This document shows, piece by piece, positions 1-6,860 of a stretch of DNA of 9,048 nt. A model generated the notes under the pieces. The model was not told where the DNA came from. It was given only the letters and a program-made list of their open reading frames with translations, and ran no database searches. The stretch is from Neomoorella mulderi. Lineage in GTDB: Bacteria > Bacillota > DSM-521 > Neomoorellales > Neomoorellaceae. Numbering within the stretch: the first letter of the stretch is position 1; every line of letters begins with the position of its first letter. Made by a program: the position numbers and the translations under genes. The stretch lies in contig DRZV01000111.1 of assembly GCA_011375465.1 (NCBI GenBank), positions 1 through 9,048 on the forward strand, written 5' to 3'.

Positions 1-279
1 ACCCCGGAGCAAATCCGCCAGGTGGAGGAAAAGATCGCCTTCTGGGATCAGGAGCTTCGCCGGGATATGCAGCAGCCGCAGGAGGCCAACCTCTTTCTCA
101 AGGTTGTGGCGGAGCTCAACGATTGAGGCGAGGTTTTGCCCGCCACGGTGAAGTTTTTCTATCAGGACCCGCTGGGGAACTACCTCCCCTTCAACAAGCA
201 GGATTGGCCCCAGTTCGCCAGCGCGGCCAAACTGGAGCGGCAGGGTTACGATGAGATGTGCCAGCTGGTGGGTTGGTAA
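1..279 (+). pseudogene. 3' end of an unrecognised gene, interrupted by an in-frame TGA
   Basis: Frame 1 is open from the window edge to a TGA at 124-126 and continues in the same frame to TAA at 277-279. The 41 residues before the TGA and 50 after it both read like protein: a charged amphipathic helix (residues such as QVEEKIAFWDQELRRD) and then a segment with FFYQDPLGNY and an end at CQLVGW. I do not recognise the family. A single change of CGA (Arg) or TGG (Trp) to TGA would explain the stop, so a decaying gene or sequencing error is the simplest view. Recoding as selenocysteine is less likely: there is no Cys-rich redox motif, and the hairpin at 127-144 starts immediately after the stop, which puts its loop closer than usual for a bacterial SECIS. 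The 5' end lies outside the window. Confidence 0.5.
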
Positions 280-384
280 AATATTCCTCTCCAGAGAAGG
301 ACATCCCTGGTTCGGCGCTGCGGCGCAGAGGTCAATTTTCCCTGAGCAAAGCTAAGCGTATATGTATTTTGCTTAACTCACTCG

Positions 385-431
385 CACCTTCGTGCCCCTG
401 GGAGTCCAGCTGAAGGTGGGCCAGAGGCACG
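385..431 (+). repeat. Two overlapping inverted repeats (alternative hairpins)
   Basis: CACCTTC at 385-391 can pair with GAAGGTG at 412-418. CGTGCCCCTGG at 391-401 can pair with CCAGAGGCACG at 421-431 with one mismatch. The order is A-B-A'-B', so the two helices compete or would have to form a pseudoknot. With no linker between A and B, simultaneous formation is geometrically unlikely. The function is unknown. Confidence 0.4.
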
Positions 432-478
432 GTTTGACTTTGGTTAACATTTTGACCAATCAGCCAATTTATCCCGTT

Positions 479-508
479 ACGGGGGCCACTCGGCCCCCGT
501 TTCTATTT
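479..508 (+). terminator. Intrinsic terminator after the left-edge gene
   Basis: A 9-bp perfect stem, ACGGGGGCC (479-487) with GGCCCCCGT (492-500), closes a four-base loop ACTC and is followed by the T-rich tract TTCTATTT. It would end transcription entering from the left-edge gene, about 200 bases after that gene's last stop codon. Confidence 0.75.
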
Positions 509-623
509 TAAGAATGCCCCCTATTTTTAAAAGGCCACGGTACTGGAAAGCCTTTAAAAAAGCATCCAGTTTCCGCAGAAGGCCAAATGTTGGGCCACGG
601 TGGCCAGGTTAGGTCCTGGTTCC

Positions 624-653
624 TTGGGTCTCTTGAATGTGCTAAACTTTAAT
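624..653 (+). promoter_or_regulatory. Possible weak promoter for the ABC-ATPase gene
   Basis: TTGGGT (624-629) and TTTAAT (648-653) are separated by 18 bases and would give a transcript starting about 15 bases before the ribosome site. The -35 match is poor (3/6) and the -10 match good (5/6), so this is tentative. Confidence 0.3.
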
Positions 654-673
654 TCGTGCAAATTTTCCGAGCG

Positions 674-679
674 AGGAGG
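674..679 (+). promoter_or_regulatory. Ribosome binding site that fixes a TTG start at 687
   Basis: AGGAGG lies 7 bases before TTG at 687-689. The longer open frame from ATG 600 has no comparable site, and its extra 29 residues do not look like the family's amino terminus. Confidence 0.8.
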
Positions 680-686
680 AGAGGTC

Positions 687-2417
687 TTGCGCGGCCAAGA
701 GGAGTTGCGGGATAAACTCAGGCGCATAGATGGCCGGGGATACAAGGCTTATCAGGAACTCGAAGGCGCCTATGATTGGGGGGAATACCAGCTCTTTATA
801 GATCACGCGCAGAGCGATCCCTTCGCCCCTCCTTCTAGGGTCAGGGTGCGAGTCAGACAAGAGGTAGCCGGCTTTCCCCCAGAACTCTTTGCCACGAAAA
901 CTCGGGCTGTAGCCCTATGCGACTTCCTCACCCGGGTTTTCGGTAGGCACTGCCGAGCTCTTTCCCGCCCCTGTGGCACCGGGCATAGCGGGATCATCCA
1001 TGTCCTTCCCTGCGGGCAGGAGATCCTGGAGCGTACGGCGGTGGTGGTTAATGAGAGGTTCGTGGAGGTGCGGTTTACAGTGGGGCTCCCGGCCCGGGGA
1101 AGGACGGTGCTAGCCCGGGAGGCCCACCGGATCTTTTTCGAGGCGTTGCCGGAGGTGGTGCGCCGCTCCCTCCGGTACGCCAGCCTGGACAAAAGAACCC
1201 TGCTGGAGCATGTCAATCTGGCCGAAGACCAGGAGTCTTTGCGAAGGCAGATGGAAGAGAAGGGATTGGTGGCCTTTGTGGCCGATGGGAGCATTTTGCC
1301 CCGGGAAAGCGGGGTCAGCGACAAACCCTTATCCCGGGATAAGGCCGTGCCTTTCCAAACCCCTCCTGAGCTGCGCTATGACTTTTTTCTCCCCCACAGG
1401 GGTAAGGTAACGGGAATGGGTATACCCCGGGGGGTCACTCTCATCGTGGGAGGGGGGTATCATGGAAAGACCACCCTCCTCAAGGCCATCGAACGGGGGG
1501 TTTACGATCATATCCCCGGCGATGGGAGGGAGCTGGTTTTGACTGTGAGGGACGCGGTGAAGATCAGGGCCGAGGACGGCAGGGCTGTGACCGGAGTGGA
1601 TATTAGCAGCTTTATCGATAATCTCCCCGATGGCCAGGACACCAGGTTTTTCACCACTTCCAGCGCCAGCGGGAGCACTTCCCAAGCAGCCAACATAGCG
1701 GAGGCTTTAGAGGCGGGCACCTCTCTGCTGCTTTTGGATGAAGATACCAGCGCCACTAATTTTATGATCAGGGATGCCAGGATGCAGGCCCTGGTCTGTA
1801 AAGATAAAGAGCCCATCACCCCTTTCATCGATAGGGTGAGAAGCATTTATGAAAAGATAGGGGTATCCACCATAATGGTATTGGGGGGATCAGGGGATTA
1901 TTTCGACGTGGCCGATCAGGTCATCATGATGGATAAATATAGGCCCAAGGTGGTAACCGCCAGGGCCAAAGAGATAGCCCAGAATTTGCCCAGCCGGCGG
2001 AATTTAGAGGAGGTCAAACCCTTCAAGCCCCCTCTGTCCCGGATAATCTTGCCCGATCCCTGGAAGCTGGGGTTTAGGGAAAAGGTGAAGGTTCAAGATA
2101 AGGACGAAATACGTTTTGGCTGGGAGACCATAGATCTGAGCTCCTTGGAGCAGTTGGTGGATCCTGCCCAGACCAGAGCCATAGCCCTTGTCTTGCGCCA
2201 TCTTTCCCTTTATGCCGATGGCCAGAGGACCTTATCCGAGATTTTATCCCTGCTGGAAAAGGAGCTTTCCCAGGAAGGTTTGGCCGGATGGGCGGGGAGG
2301 CGGGGAGAACATGGCGGAGACATAGCCCGCCCCCGGCCTTACGAGATAGCTGGAGCCATAAACCGCTATAGGCGCCTGAAGGTGAGGGCGAAGCTCTGGG
2401 AAAAAATAGGCAGATAG
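687..2417 (+). CDS. ABC-class ATPase of unknown function (COG3044 / ABC_ATPase family)
   Basis: This encodes a predicted soluble protein of 576 residues, close to the usual family length (about 560-580). From the TTG start it begins MRGQEELRDK. The N-terminal region (about 1-230) contains family segments such as IDGRGYKAYQEL and LFIDHAQSDPFAPPSR. The ATPase part has an atypical Walker A, GGGYHGKTTLL (255-265), a signature-like SGSTSQAA (328-335) and a Walker B SLLLLDED followed by TSATNF (346-358). Then come GGSGDYFDVADQVIMMD (400-416) and a C-terminal region. No membrane segments are seen, so it is not a classical transporter subunit. The bacterial role is unknown; I recall that a trypanosome relative, MRB1590, is an RNA-binding editing factor, which suggests but does not prove nucleic-acid work. 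It lies 58 bases before the next co-oriented gene, a possible operon. Family assignment is confident, function is not. Confidence 0.9.
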   Translation: MRGQEELRDKLRRIDGRGYKAYQELEGAYDWGEYQLFIDHAQSDPFAPPSRVRVRVRQEVAGFPPELFATKTRAVALCDFLTRVFGRHCRALSRPCGTGHSGIIHVLPCGQEILERTAVVVNERFVEVRFTVGLPARGRTVLAREAHRIFFEALPEVVRRSLRYASLDKRTLLEHVNLAEDQESLRRQMEEKGLVAFVADGSILPRESGVSDKPLSRDKAVPFQTPPELRYDFFLPHRGKVTGMGIPRGVTLIVGGGYHGKTTLLKAIERGVYDHIPGDGRELVLTVRDAVKIRAEDGRAVTGVDISSFIDNLPDGQDTRFFTTSSASGSTSQAANIAEALEAGTSLLLLDEDTSATNFMIRDARMQALVCKDKEPITPFIDRVRSIYEKIGVSTIMVLGGSGDYFDVADQVIMMDKYRPKVVTARAKEIAQNLPSRRNLEEVKPFKPPLSRIILPDPWKLGFREKVKVQDKDEIRFGWETIDLSSLEQLVDPAQTRAIALVLRHLSLYADGQRTLSEILSLLEKELSQEGLAGWAGRRGEHGGDIARPRPYEIAGAINRYRRLKVRAKLWEKIGR

Positions 2418-2475
2418 GCTTGCCTTGATCTAAAGCAGGGTGTAAAGTTATGTTTGTGAAAATTCAAAGGAGAGG

Positions 2476-4029
2476 GTGGATCTGCTTATGGGAGATTTTG
2501 GGGCGAGGATAGAGGCCCAGGCTTTGGCCATAAAGACCGGGCTTATTTTACCCCATGACGATATAACAGCCATTGTGGCCGAGGCAGTCAAGGGCATGGT
2601 AGAGGAAGGGGATATAGTATGTGTAACCGAAGCGGTAGTGGCCCGTTCCCAGAACAGGTATGTATCCTGTGAGGATCTGGCCCGGATGATCAGAGAAGGC
2701 TTCAATTTGAGGAGCCAGGCCACCCTAGCTGTGGTATATCCCATTGCCAGCCGTAACCGGTTTGCCTTGGTTTTGAGGGCCATCGCCATGGCCACCCAGG
2801 GGGGCCGGGTCATAGTGGCCTTCCCCATCCCCGCAGACGAAGTGGGAAATCAGGTGATAGATCCGGAATTGGCCCGGACCCGGCTTTCTTTAAAAACCGT
2901 CTATAAGCACCTGTCTTCCGCCCGAGGGAGCACTCCCCATCTTAATATACTCATCAGGGAAGTGATAGCAGCTTTGATCCTCCAGTCCCTTGGATATAGC
3001 ATTATGGGTATGAGAAAGATCCTGGGGACGGGAATCGCCGATGTGACGGTGCGGACCCCGGACGGTTTTATAGCCCCTTTAGAAGTCACCTTCACCGATC
3101 ACACCAAGGCAGCCAAAAAATCGGTGGAGATTTTAGGGGATATGCCTGAGGCCCGCAAAGCCTTGGCTGCGGGGGTGGACCTGGGACGGAAGGAGTTTGT
3201 GCTCTACGATGCCCTGAGCTATCTGGCAGGGGAAGGAGGGCCCCTTTACCGGACCTCCTTCGCCCAGTATCTGGACGCCTTCTCCGACGACGAGGCCATT
3301 TATGCCCAAGAATTGATGAACGGCATGTTCCGGCATCCCATAACCGGTCTGGATTACAGGCAGCTCTATCTGGACATCATCAAAGAAGGGGGGGCTAAGG
3401 GGGACGTCATTTTCACCAATAACCCCTTCAAAGTATACGAACTGGGATATCTGGATGGCATAATCTTGGGGGAAGTTCACGCCCGTAAGTTCCGCAAGGA
3501 CCTGTTTTTGGCCTTTGGCGCCCAGGCACCGGTAAAAACCCTGGACGAGTTGGGACCTGTCCCCTGGGGAGTTATAGGTTCCAACGTCTCTGACTATGAG
3601 AAGGGGGTCTTAAAGCTGTTGCCCGAAGATGCCGACGGCACGGCCGAACAGATCCGCTCCCGCATCCTTCAGGAGACCGGGAAAGACGTGGACGTGATCA
3701 TATTCGGGGATGGGGCCTATAAGGACCCGGATACGGGCATCTACGAGCTGGCCGATCCTTATCCTGCCCTGGGGGCTTCGGAGAGGCTCAGGGAATACCA
3801 GCTGCGGACGGGGAAAAAACTGAAATTGGTGGTAGATACCCTTTATAACCAGGGATACTCCCGGGGGGAGATAGAGAGGATAATAGCCGAATTGAGGGAG
3901 AACCAGAGCGATCTGGGCACTACCCCCAGGCGGCTGGCGAGCATAGCCGCCACCCTGGCGGACCTATTGGCAGGTTCCGCCGACCAGGGGACCCCCATAG
4001 TGGTTATAAAGGGTATGAAGAGGCAGTGA
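2476..4029 (+). CDS. Long coenzyme F420-0:L-glutamate ligase (CofE)-like protein
   Basis: CofE enzymes add glutamate to F420-0 using GTP. This 517-residue protein shows CofE-like segments at both ends. Residues 20-60 (KTGLILPHDD..., then GDIVCVTEAVVARSQ) match the CofE start. Residues 364-412 carry WGVIGSNVSDYEKG, LLPEDADGTA and TGKDVDVIIFGDGAYKDP, like CofE's GVDxSNV, LLPEDPD and DVAVIxSD motifs. Between them lie over 200 residues with no counterpart in standard CofE of about 250 residues, so this is an enlarged variant. No other F420 genes are in the window, and a different ligase or amide-bond role is possible. The start is uncertain: GTG 2476 has GGAG only 3 bases upstream, while ATG 2488 (4 codons in) has a looser purine-rich site. 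It has no signal peptide or membrane segments, so it is likely cytoplasmic. It is probably co-transcribed with the ATPase gene 58 bases upstream. Confidence 0.8.
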   Translation: MDLLMGDFGARIEAQALAIKTGLILPHDDITAIVAEAVKGMVEEGDIVCVTEAVVARSQNRYVSCEDLARMIREGFNLRSQATLAVVYPIASRNRFALVLRAIAMATQGGRVIVAFPIPADEVGNQVIDPELARTRLSLKTVYKHLSSARGSTPHLNILIREVIAALILQSLGYSIMGMRKILGTGIADVTVRTPDGFIAPLEVTFTDHTKAAKKSVEILGDMPEARKALAAGVDLGRKEFVLYDALSYLAGEGGPLYRTSFAQYLDAFSDDEAIYAQELMNGMFRHPITGLDYRQLYLDIIKEGGAKGDVIFTNNPFKVYELGYLDGIILGEVHARKFRKDLFLAFGAQAPVKTLDELGPVPWGVIGSNVSDYEKGVLKLLPEDADGTAEQIRSRILQETGKDVDVIIFGDGAYKDPDTGIYELADPYPALGASERLREYQLRTGKKLKLVVDTLYNQGYSRGEIERIIAELRENQSDLGTTPRRLASIAATLADLLAGSADQGTPIVVIKGMKRQ

Positions 4030-4031
4030 GT

Positions 4032-4071
4032 TTAACATTTCCTTAACCAAAATCTTAACCCCCTTTTAATT
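4032..4071 (+). promoter_or_regulatory. Pho box: four TTAA-type direct repeats for a PhoP-like regulator
   Basis: TTAACA (4032), TTAACC (4043), TTAACC (4055) and TTAATT (4066) start 11, 12 and 11 bases apart, one helical turn each. In Bacillus, PhoP~P binds TT(A/T/C)ACA repeats separated by about 5 bases upstream of pst genes; the match in sequence, spacing and location is close. The last repeat overlaps the -35 element, the expected place for an activator. Confidence 0.8.
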
Positions 4072-4098
4072 GTAAATAGCAAAATTCTCCCTTATAAT
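4070..4098 (+). promoter_or_regulatory. Sigma-A promoter of the pst genes
   Basis: TTGTAA (4070-4075) and a perfect TATAAT (4093-4098) are separated by 17 bases. Transcription would start near 4105, giving a leader of roughly 38 bases before pstS. The imperfect -35 fits a promoter that needs PhoP. A small inverted repeat CTATG-TGG-CATAG (4100-4112) spans the expected start point. Confidence 0.8.
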
Positions 4099-4142
4099 TC
4101 TATGTGGCATAGACAAAAACTATACCCAAAGGGGGAGATGAA

Positions 4143-5000
4143 TTGGGCAGGAGCCTTTTGTTCCTTTCTCTAGCGCTGGTGCTGTGTGTAGGTTTGTTGA
4201 TGGTGGGTTGTGGTAAGAAGGCGGAAACGCCTGCTCCCGGCACCCAACCCCAGGCGGAAAAGCTGAGCGGCAGCATCCAGATTGCGGGTTCCACCTCTGT
4301 CCAACCCCTGTCCGAAGAGCTGGCCAAGGCTTTTATGGCCAAGCATCCCGACGTGAAGATAAATGTGTCGGGAGGCGGTTCAGGAGCCGGTATCAAAGGG
4401 GCTACCGAGGGAACGGTGGACATAGGAGCTTCCTCCAGGGAACTGAAGCCGGAGGAAAAGGGCAAAGTGAAGGAATTTGTAATCGCCAAGGACGGCATAG
4501 CAGTTATAGTCAATCCCAAAAACCCCGTGGATAACCTGACCATGGACCAGATCAGGGATATATATGCGGGCAAGATCACCAATTGGAAAGAAGTCGGCGG
4601 CAAGGATGCTCCCATTACTGTGGTGACCCGGGAAGAGGGTTCTGGCACCAGGGGCGCTTTTACAGAAATAATGATGGGCAAGGAGAAGATCACCGATAAA
4701 GCCGTGGTGCAGAACAGCACCGGTGCGGTGAGGACGGCGGTGGCCAGCAACGAGAATGCCATAGGTTATATCTCCTTGGGAGCCCTCAGCCCGGAAGTAA
4801 AGGCGCTAAAGGTGGTGGATGGCGTGGAAGCCACCAAGGACAACGTGCTGAAGGGGACTTACAAACTCTTCCGCCCCTTCCTGTATCTCACCAAGGAGGA
4901 GCCTGAAGGGGTGGTGAAGGCCTACATCGATTTTGTGTTGAGCCCCGAAGGGCAAAAGATAGTGGAGAAGGAGTACATCCCCGTCAAGCCCACAAAATAG
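4143..5000 (+). CDS. pstS: PstS, phosphate-binding lipoprotein of the Pst ABC transporter
   Basis: PstS captures phosphate outside the cell membrane and delivers it to the PstC/PstA channel. The 285-residue product starts at TTG, 5 bases after GGGGGAG (4131-4137); an in-frame TAG at 4110 and no other start leave little choice. It has a short signal peptide with a lipobox ending MVGC, so Cys23 should be lipid-anchored (Met at -3 is slightly unusual). A Pro/Gln linker (about 28-38) follows. Phosphate-contact motifs are AGSTSVQP (48-55), SGGGSGAG (76-83), DIGASSRE (93-100) and REEGSGTRGAF (163-173). It is first in the pst cluster, directly behind a Pho box and promoter, so it should be induced by phosphate starvation. 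It is followed by an 85-base gap with a strong hairpin before pstC. I see no defect. Confidence 0.97.
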   Translation: MGRSLLFLSLALVLCVGLLMVGCGKKAETPAPGTQPQAEKLSGSIQIAGSTSVQPLSEELAKAFMAKHPDVKINVSGGGSGAGIKGATEGTVDIGASSRELKPEEKGKVKEFVIAKDGIAVIVNPKNPVDNLTMDQIRDIYAGKITNWKEVGGKDAPITVVTREEGSGTRGAFTEIMMGKEKITDKAVVQNSTGAVRTAVASNENAIGYISLGALSPEVKALKVVDGVEATKDNVLKGTYKLFRPFLYLTKEEPEGVVKAYIDFVLSPEGQKIVEKEYIPVKPTK

Positions 5001-5024
5001 CTGGGAAAGATTTTTATAACACGA

Positions 5025-5067
5025 GGCTGAACAAAGGGTGGAGTCAGTTCTACCCTTTGTTATAGCC
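5025..5067 (+). other. Stem-loop between pstS and pstC
   Basis: AACAAAGGGT (5030-5039) pairs perfectly with ACCCTTTGTT (5052-5061). The helix extends inward by a G-T and two further pairs to a loop GTCAGT, and outward by GGCT/AGCC (5025-5028/5064-5067). No T tract follows, so it is not a standard terminator. It more likely protects the pstS message 3' end or marks a processing site, giving more PstS than PstC/PstA. Confidence 0.75.
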
Positions 5068-5085
5068 ATATAATGGAGGAAAAAA

Positions 5086-5985
5086 ATGCTTGGGAGAAGG
5101 ATAAGGGAGCGTTTCTATGAAAGCCTCCTTTTCATCAGCGCCCTGATTTCCGTAGTGGCGGTCTTCATGATAGCCCTGTTCGTATTCTTGGAAGGTTATC
5201 CCATTATACAAAAAGAGGGGCTGGGGAACTTTTTGCTGGGAAGGGAATGGCGCCCCGTGGCGGGCATTTTTGGCATCTTCCCCATGATCGTGGGCAGCCT
5301 AGTGGTAACCCTGGGGGCTTTGGTTTTGGGAGTGCCGGTCAGCCTGGCCACGGCTGTTTTCCTGGCTGAATTCGCACCCAAGAGAGCGGACATGATTTTG
5401 AGACCGGGAATAGAGCTCCTGGCAGGCATACCCTCTGTGATATACGGGCTTTTCGGCATGACCACAGTGGTTCCGGCCATAAGGTTCATAGAGACCCACT
5501 ATCTTGCCCATAAATTGCCTCCCCAGATGCAGTCAGGATATAGCGTCTTGGCTGCTGCCATAATTTTGGCCATCATGATTTCCCCCACCATAATCGCCAT
5601 CTCCGAGGACGCCTTGAGGGCGGTCCCTAGGCATCTAAAGGAAGCCTCCCTGGCCCTGGGTGCCACCCACTGGCAGACAGTGGTCAAGGTGCTCATACCC
5701 ACTGCCCGTTCCGGCATACTGGCCAGCATCATACTGGGCATGGGGAGGGCCATCGGTGAAACCATGGCGGTTATCATGGTGGTGGGAAACAACGTCCTGA
5801 TTCCCACCTCTATTTTTTCACCGTGTAGGACTTTGACCAGCAACATAGCCATAGAAGCTGCCTATGCGGCTGAGGGGCCCCATATGCAGGCCCTCTTCGC
5901 CACAGGCATCGTGCTGTTCGTGATCATCATAATTTTAAACCTGATAGCCCTCAGGGTGGCAGGTAGGGAGGTCATGTCCCGGTGA
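5086..5985 (+). CDS. pstC: PstC, phosphate ABC transporter permease
   Basis: PstC is one of the two membrane subunits of the high-affinity phosphate importer. The 299-residue product starts at ATG, 6 bases after GGAGG (5075-5079). It has about six membrane segments: one near 15-36, a pair around 61-96, and others near 110-130, 152-172, 208-233 and 268-290. The binding-protein-dependent permease signature (EAA loop) is EASLALGATHWQTVVKVLIP (186-205), which should dock onto PstB; GMGRAIGETMAV follows. Length and motif order fit PstC. The amino terminus has a basic cytoplasmic face (GRRIRERF). Its TGA overlaps the pstA GTG by 4 bases (GTGA, 5982-5985), implying translational coupling. Confidence 0.96.
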   Translation: MLGRRIRERFYESLLFISALISVVAVFMIALFVFLEGYPIIQKEGLGNFLLGREWRPVAGIFGIFPMIVGSLVVTLGALVLGVPVSLATAVFLAEFAPKRADMILRPGIELLAGIPSVIYGLFGMTTVVPAIRFIETHYLAHKLPPQMQSGYSVLAAAIILAIMISPTIIAISEDALRAVPRHLKEASLALGATHWQTVVKVLIPTARSGILASIILGMGRAIGETMAVIMVVGNNVLIPTSIFSPCRTLTSNIAIEAAYAAEGPHMQALFATGIVLFVIIIILNLIALRVAGREVMSR

Positions 5986-6827
5986 AGGCCAGGATAGAAG
6001 AGAAGATCTGGAAAACTGTCCTGTGGGTGATCTCCTTTTCCACCCTGGCCATCCTCTTGGTGATACTCTTTTACATCCTTTCCCGGGGTTTAAAGATGAT
6101 AAATTATGGGTTTTTAGCCGAAACGCCTCGGGCCATGGGCAGGGAGGGCGGCATTTACCCCGCTATCCTCGGCACAGTTTACTTCGTCATCCTGACCATG
6201 ATCTTGGCTGTACCCCTGGGGGTGGCAGCTGCGGTTCAACTTACCGAATATTCCAGGGAAAGCCTTTTGGTTAAGATAATAAGGTTCGGCAACGAATCCC
6301 TGGCGGCTGTCCCCTCCATAGTGTTCGGGCTTTTCGGCTTCGCCCTTTTCGTGGCTAAATTGAAGCCCTATACCGGCGGCTATTCCATCCTTTCAGGGTC
6401 CCTTACAGGCACCCTGATGATACTGCCCATTTTAATAAGGGCCACGGAAGAGGCCATAAAGGCAGTGCCCCGGGAATACAGGGAGGCCAGCTATGCCTTG
6501 GGGGCCACCCATTGGCAGACGGTGACCAGAATAGTACTTCCGGCAGCAGCCCCGGGCATCATAACTGCGGTTATCCTGGGGATAGGCAGGATAGTGGGGG
6601 AGACAGCAGCTCTCCTCTTAACCTTGGGCGGGTCTGTGCTCATACCCACTTCCATATTTGCCCCTGCCAGAACCTTGGCCCTCCACATATACTTGGTGGC
6701 CATGGAGGTGGGGGCCATGGATATGGCTTTTGGCACCGCAGCAGTCCTGATCCTCACTGTATTGGCCCTCAACCTCTTTGCCTACTTCCTAAGGCGCCAC
6801 TTCCTTTCCATCCGGGGAGCAAAATAG
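5982..6827 (+). CDS. pstA: PstA, phosphate ABC transporter permease
   Basis: PstA is the second membrane subunit, pairing with PstC to form the phosphate channel. The 281-residue product starts at GTG overlapping the pstC stop, with GGGAGG (5966-5971) 10 bases upstream inside pstC. Membrane segments lie near 11-33, 60-88, 104-125, 137-155, 190-216 and 246-270. The EAA loop is EASYALGATHWQTVTRIVLP (168-187), followed by GIGRIVGETAALLL. PstA and PstC share the stretch VLIPTSIF.P.RTL, reflecting their origin by duplication. It is the last gene before a bidirectional terminator. The usual next gene pstB is absent, so the nucleotide-binding subunit must be supplied from another locus. Confidence 0.96.
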   Translation: MKARIEEKIWKTVLWVISFSTLAILLVILFYILSRGLKMINYGFLAETPRAMGREGGIYPAILGTVYFVILTMILAVPLGVAAAVQLTEYSRESLLVKIIRFGNESLAAVPSIVFGLFGFALFVAKLKPYTGGYSILSGSLTGTLMILPILIRATEEAIKAVPREYREASYALGATHWQTVTRIVLPAAAPGIITAVILGIGRIVGETAALLLTLGGSVLIPTSIFAPARTLALHIYLVAMEVGAMDMAFGTAAVLILTVLALNLFAYFLRRHFLSIRGAK

Positions 6828-6828
6828 A

Positions 6829-6857
6829 GGGGGGAAGGTATCCTTCCCCCCTTTCTT
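6829..6857. terminator. Bidirectional intrinsic terminator between pstA and citrate synthase
   Basis: GGGGGGAAGG (6829-6838) pairs perfectly with CCTTCCCCCC (6842-6851) around the loop TAT. It is followed by TTTCTT on the plus strand and by TCTATTTTGC on the minus strand. It sits 1 base after the pstA stop and 3 bases before the convergent citrate synthase stop, so it serves both genes. Confidence 0.88.
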
Positions 6858-6860
6858 CCC

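Larger units (their letters stand above)
280..623. other. Non-coding intergenic stretch with several inverted repeats
   Basis: No credible gene is visible. Small inverted repeats lie at 345-350/368-373 (AGCAAA/TTTGCT), 385-391/412-418 and 391-401/421-431. An intrinsic terminator lies at 479-508, and an interrupted palindrome GGCCAC-G-GTGGCC at 593-605. An open frame at 377-511 would give about 44 residues but has no good start or ribosome site, and its end is the terminator stem itself. Confidence 0.5.

Noticed and set aside
124..144. Selenocysteine insertion element after TGA 124
   Set aside because: The hairpin begins directly after the TGA, so its loop is closer than bacterial SECIS elements allow, and the neighbouring residues show no redox motif.
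377..511. Open frame of about 44 residues containing VPLGVQLKVGQRHGLTLV
   Set aside because: It looks somewhat protein-like but has no ribosome site or ATG, and its end is the terminator hairpin read as codons. It could be a gene remnant but is not supportable.
600..686. Longer N-terminus of the ABC ATPase from ATG 600
   Set aside because: ATG 600 has no ribosome site and the extra 29 residues do not fit the family start, while TTG 687 has AGGAGG at 7 bases.
2450..2512. 20-residue open frame from ATG 2450 overlapping the CofE-like gene start
   Set aside because: It is short, of odd composition, has only a weak upstream GCAGGG, and overlaps the real gene out of frame.
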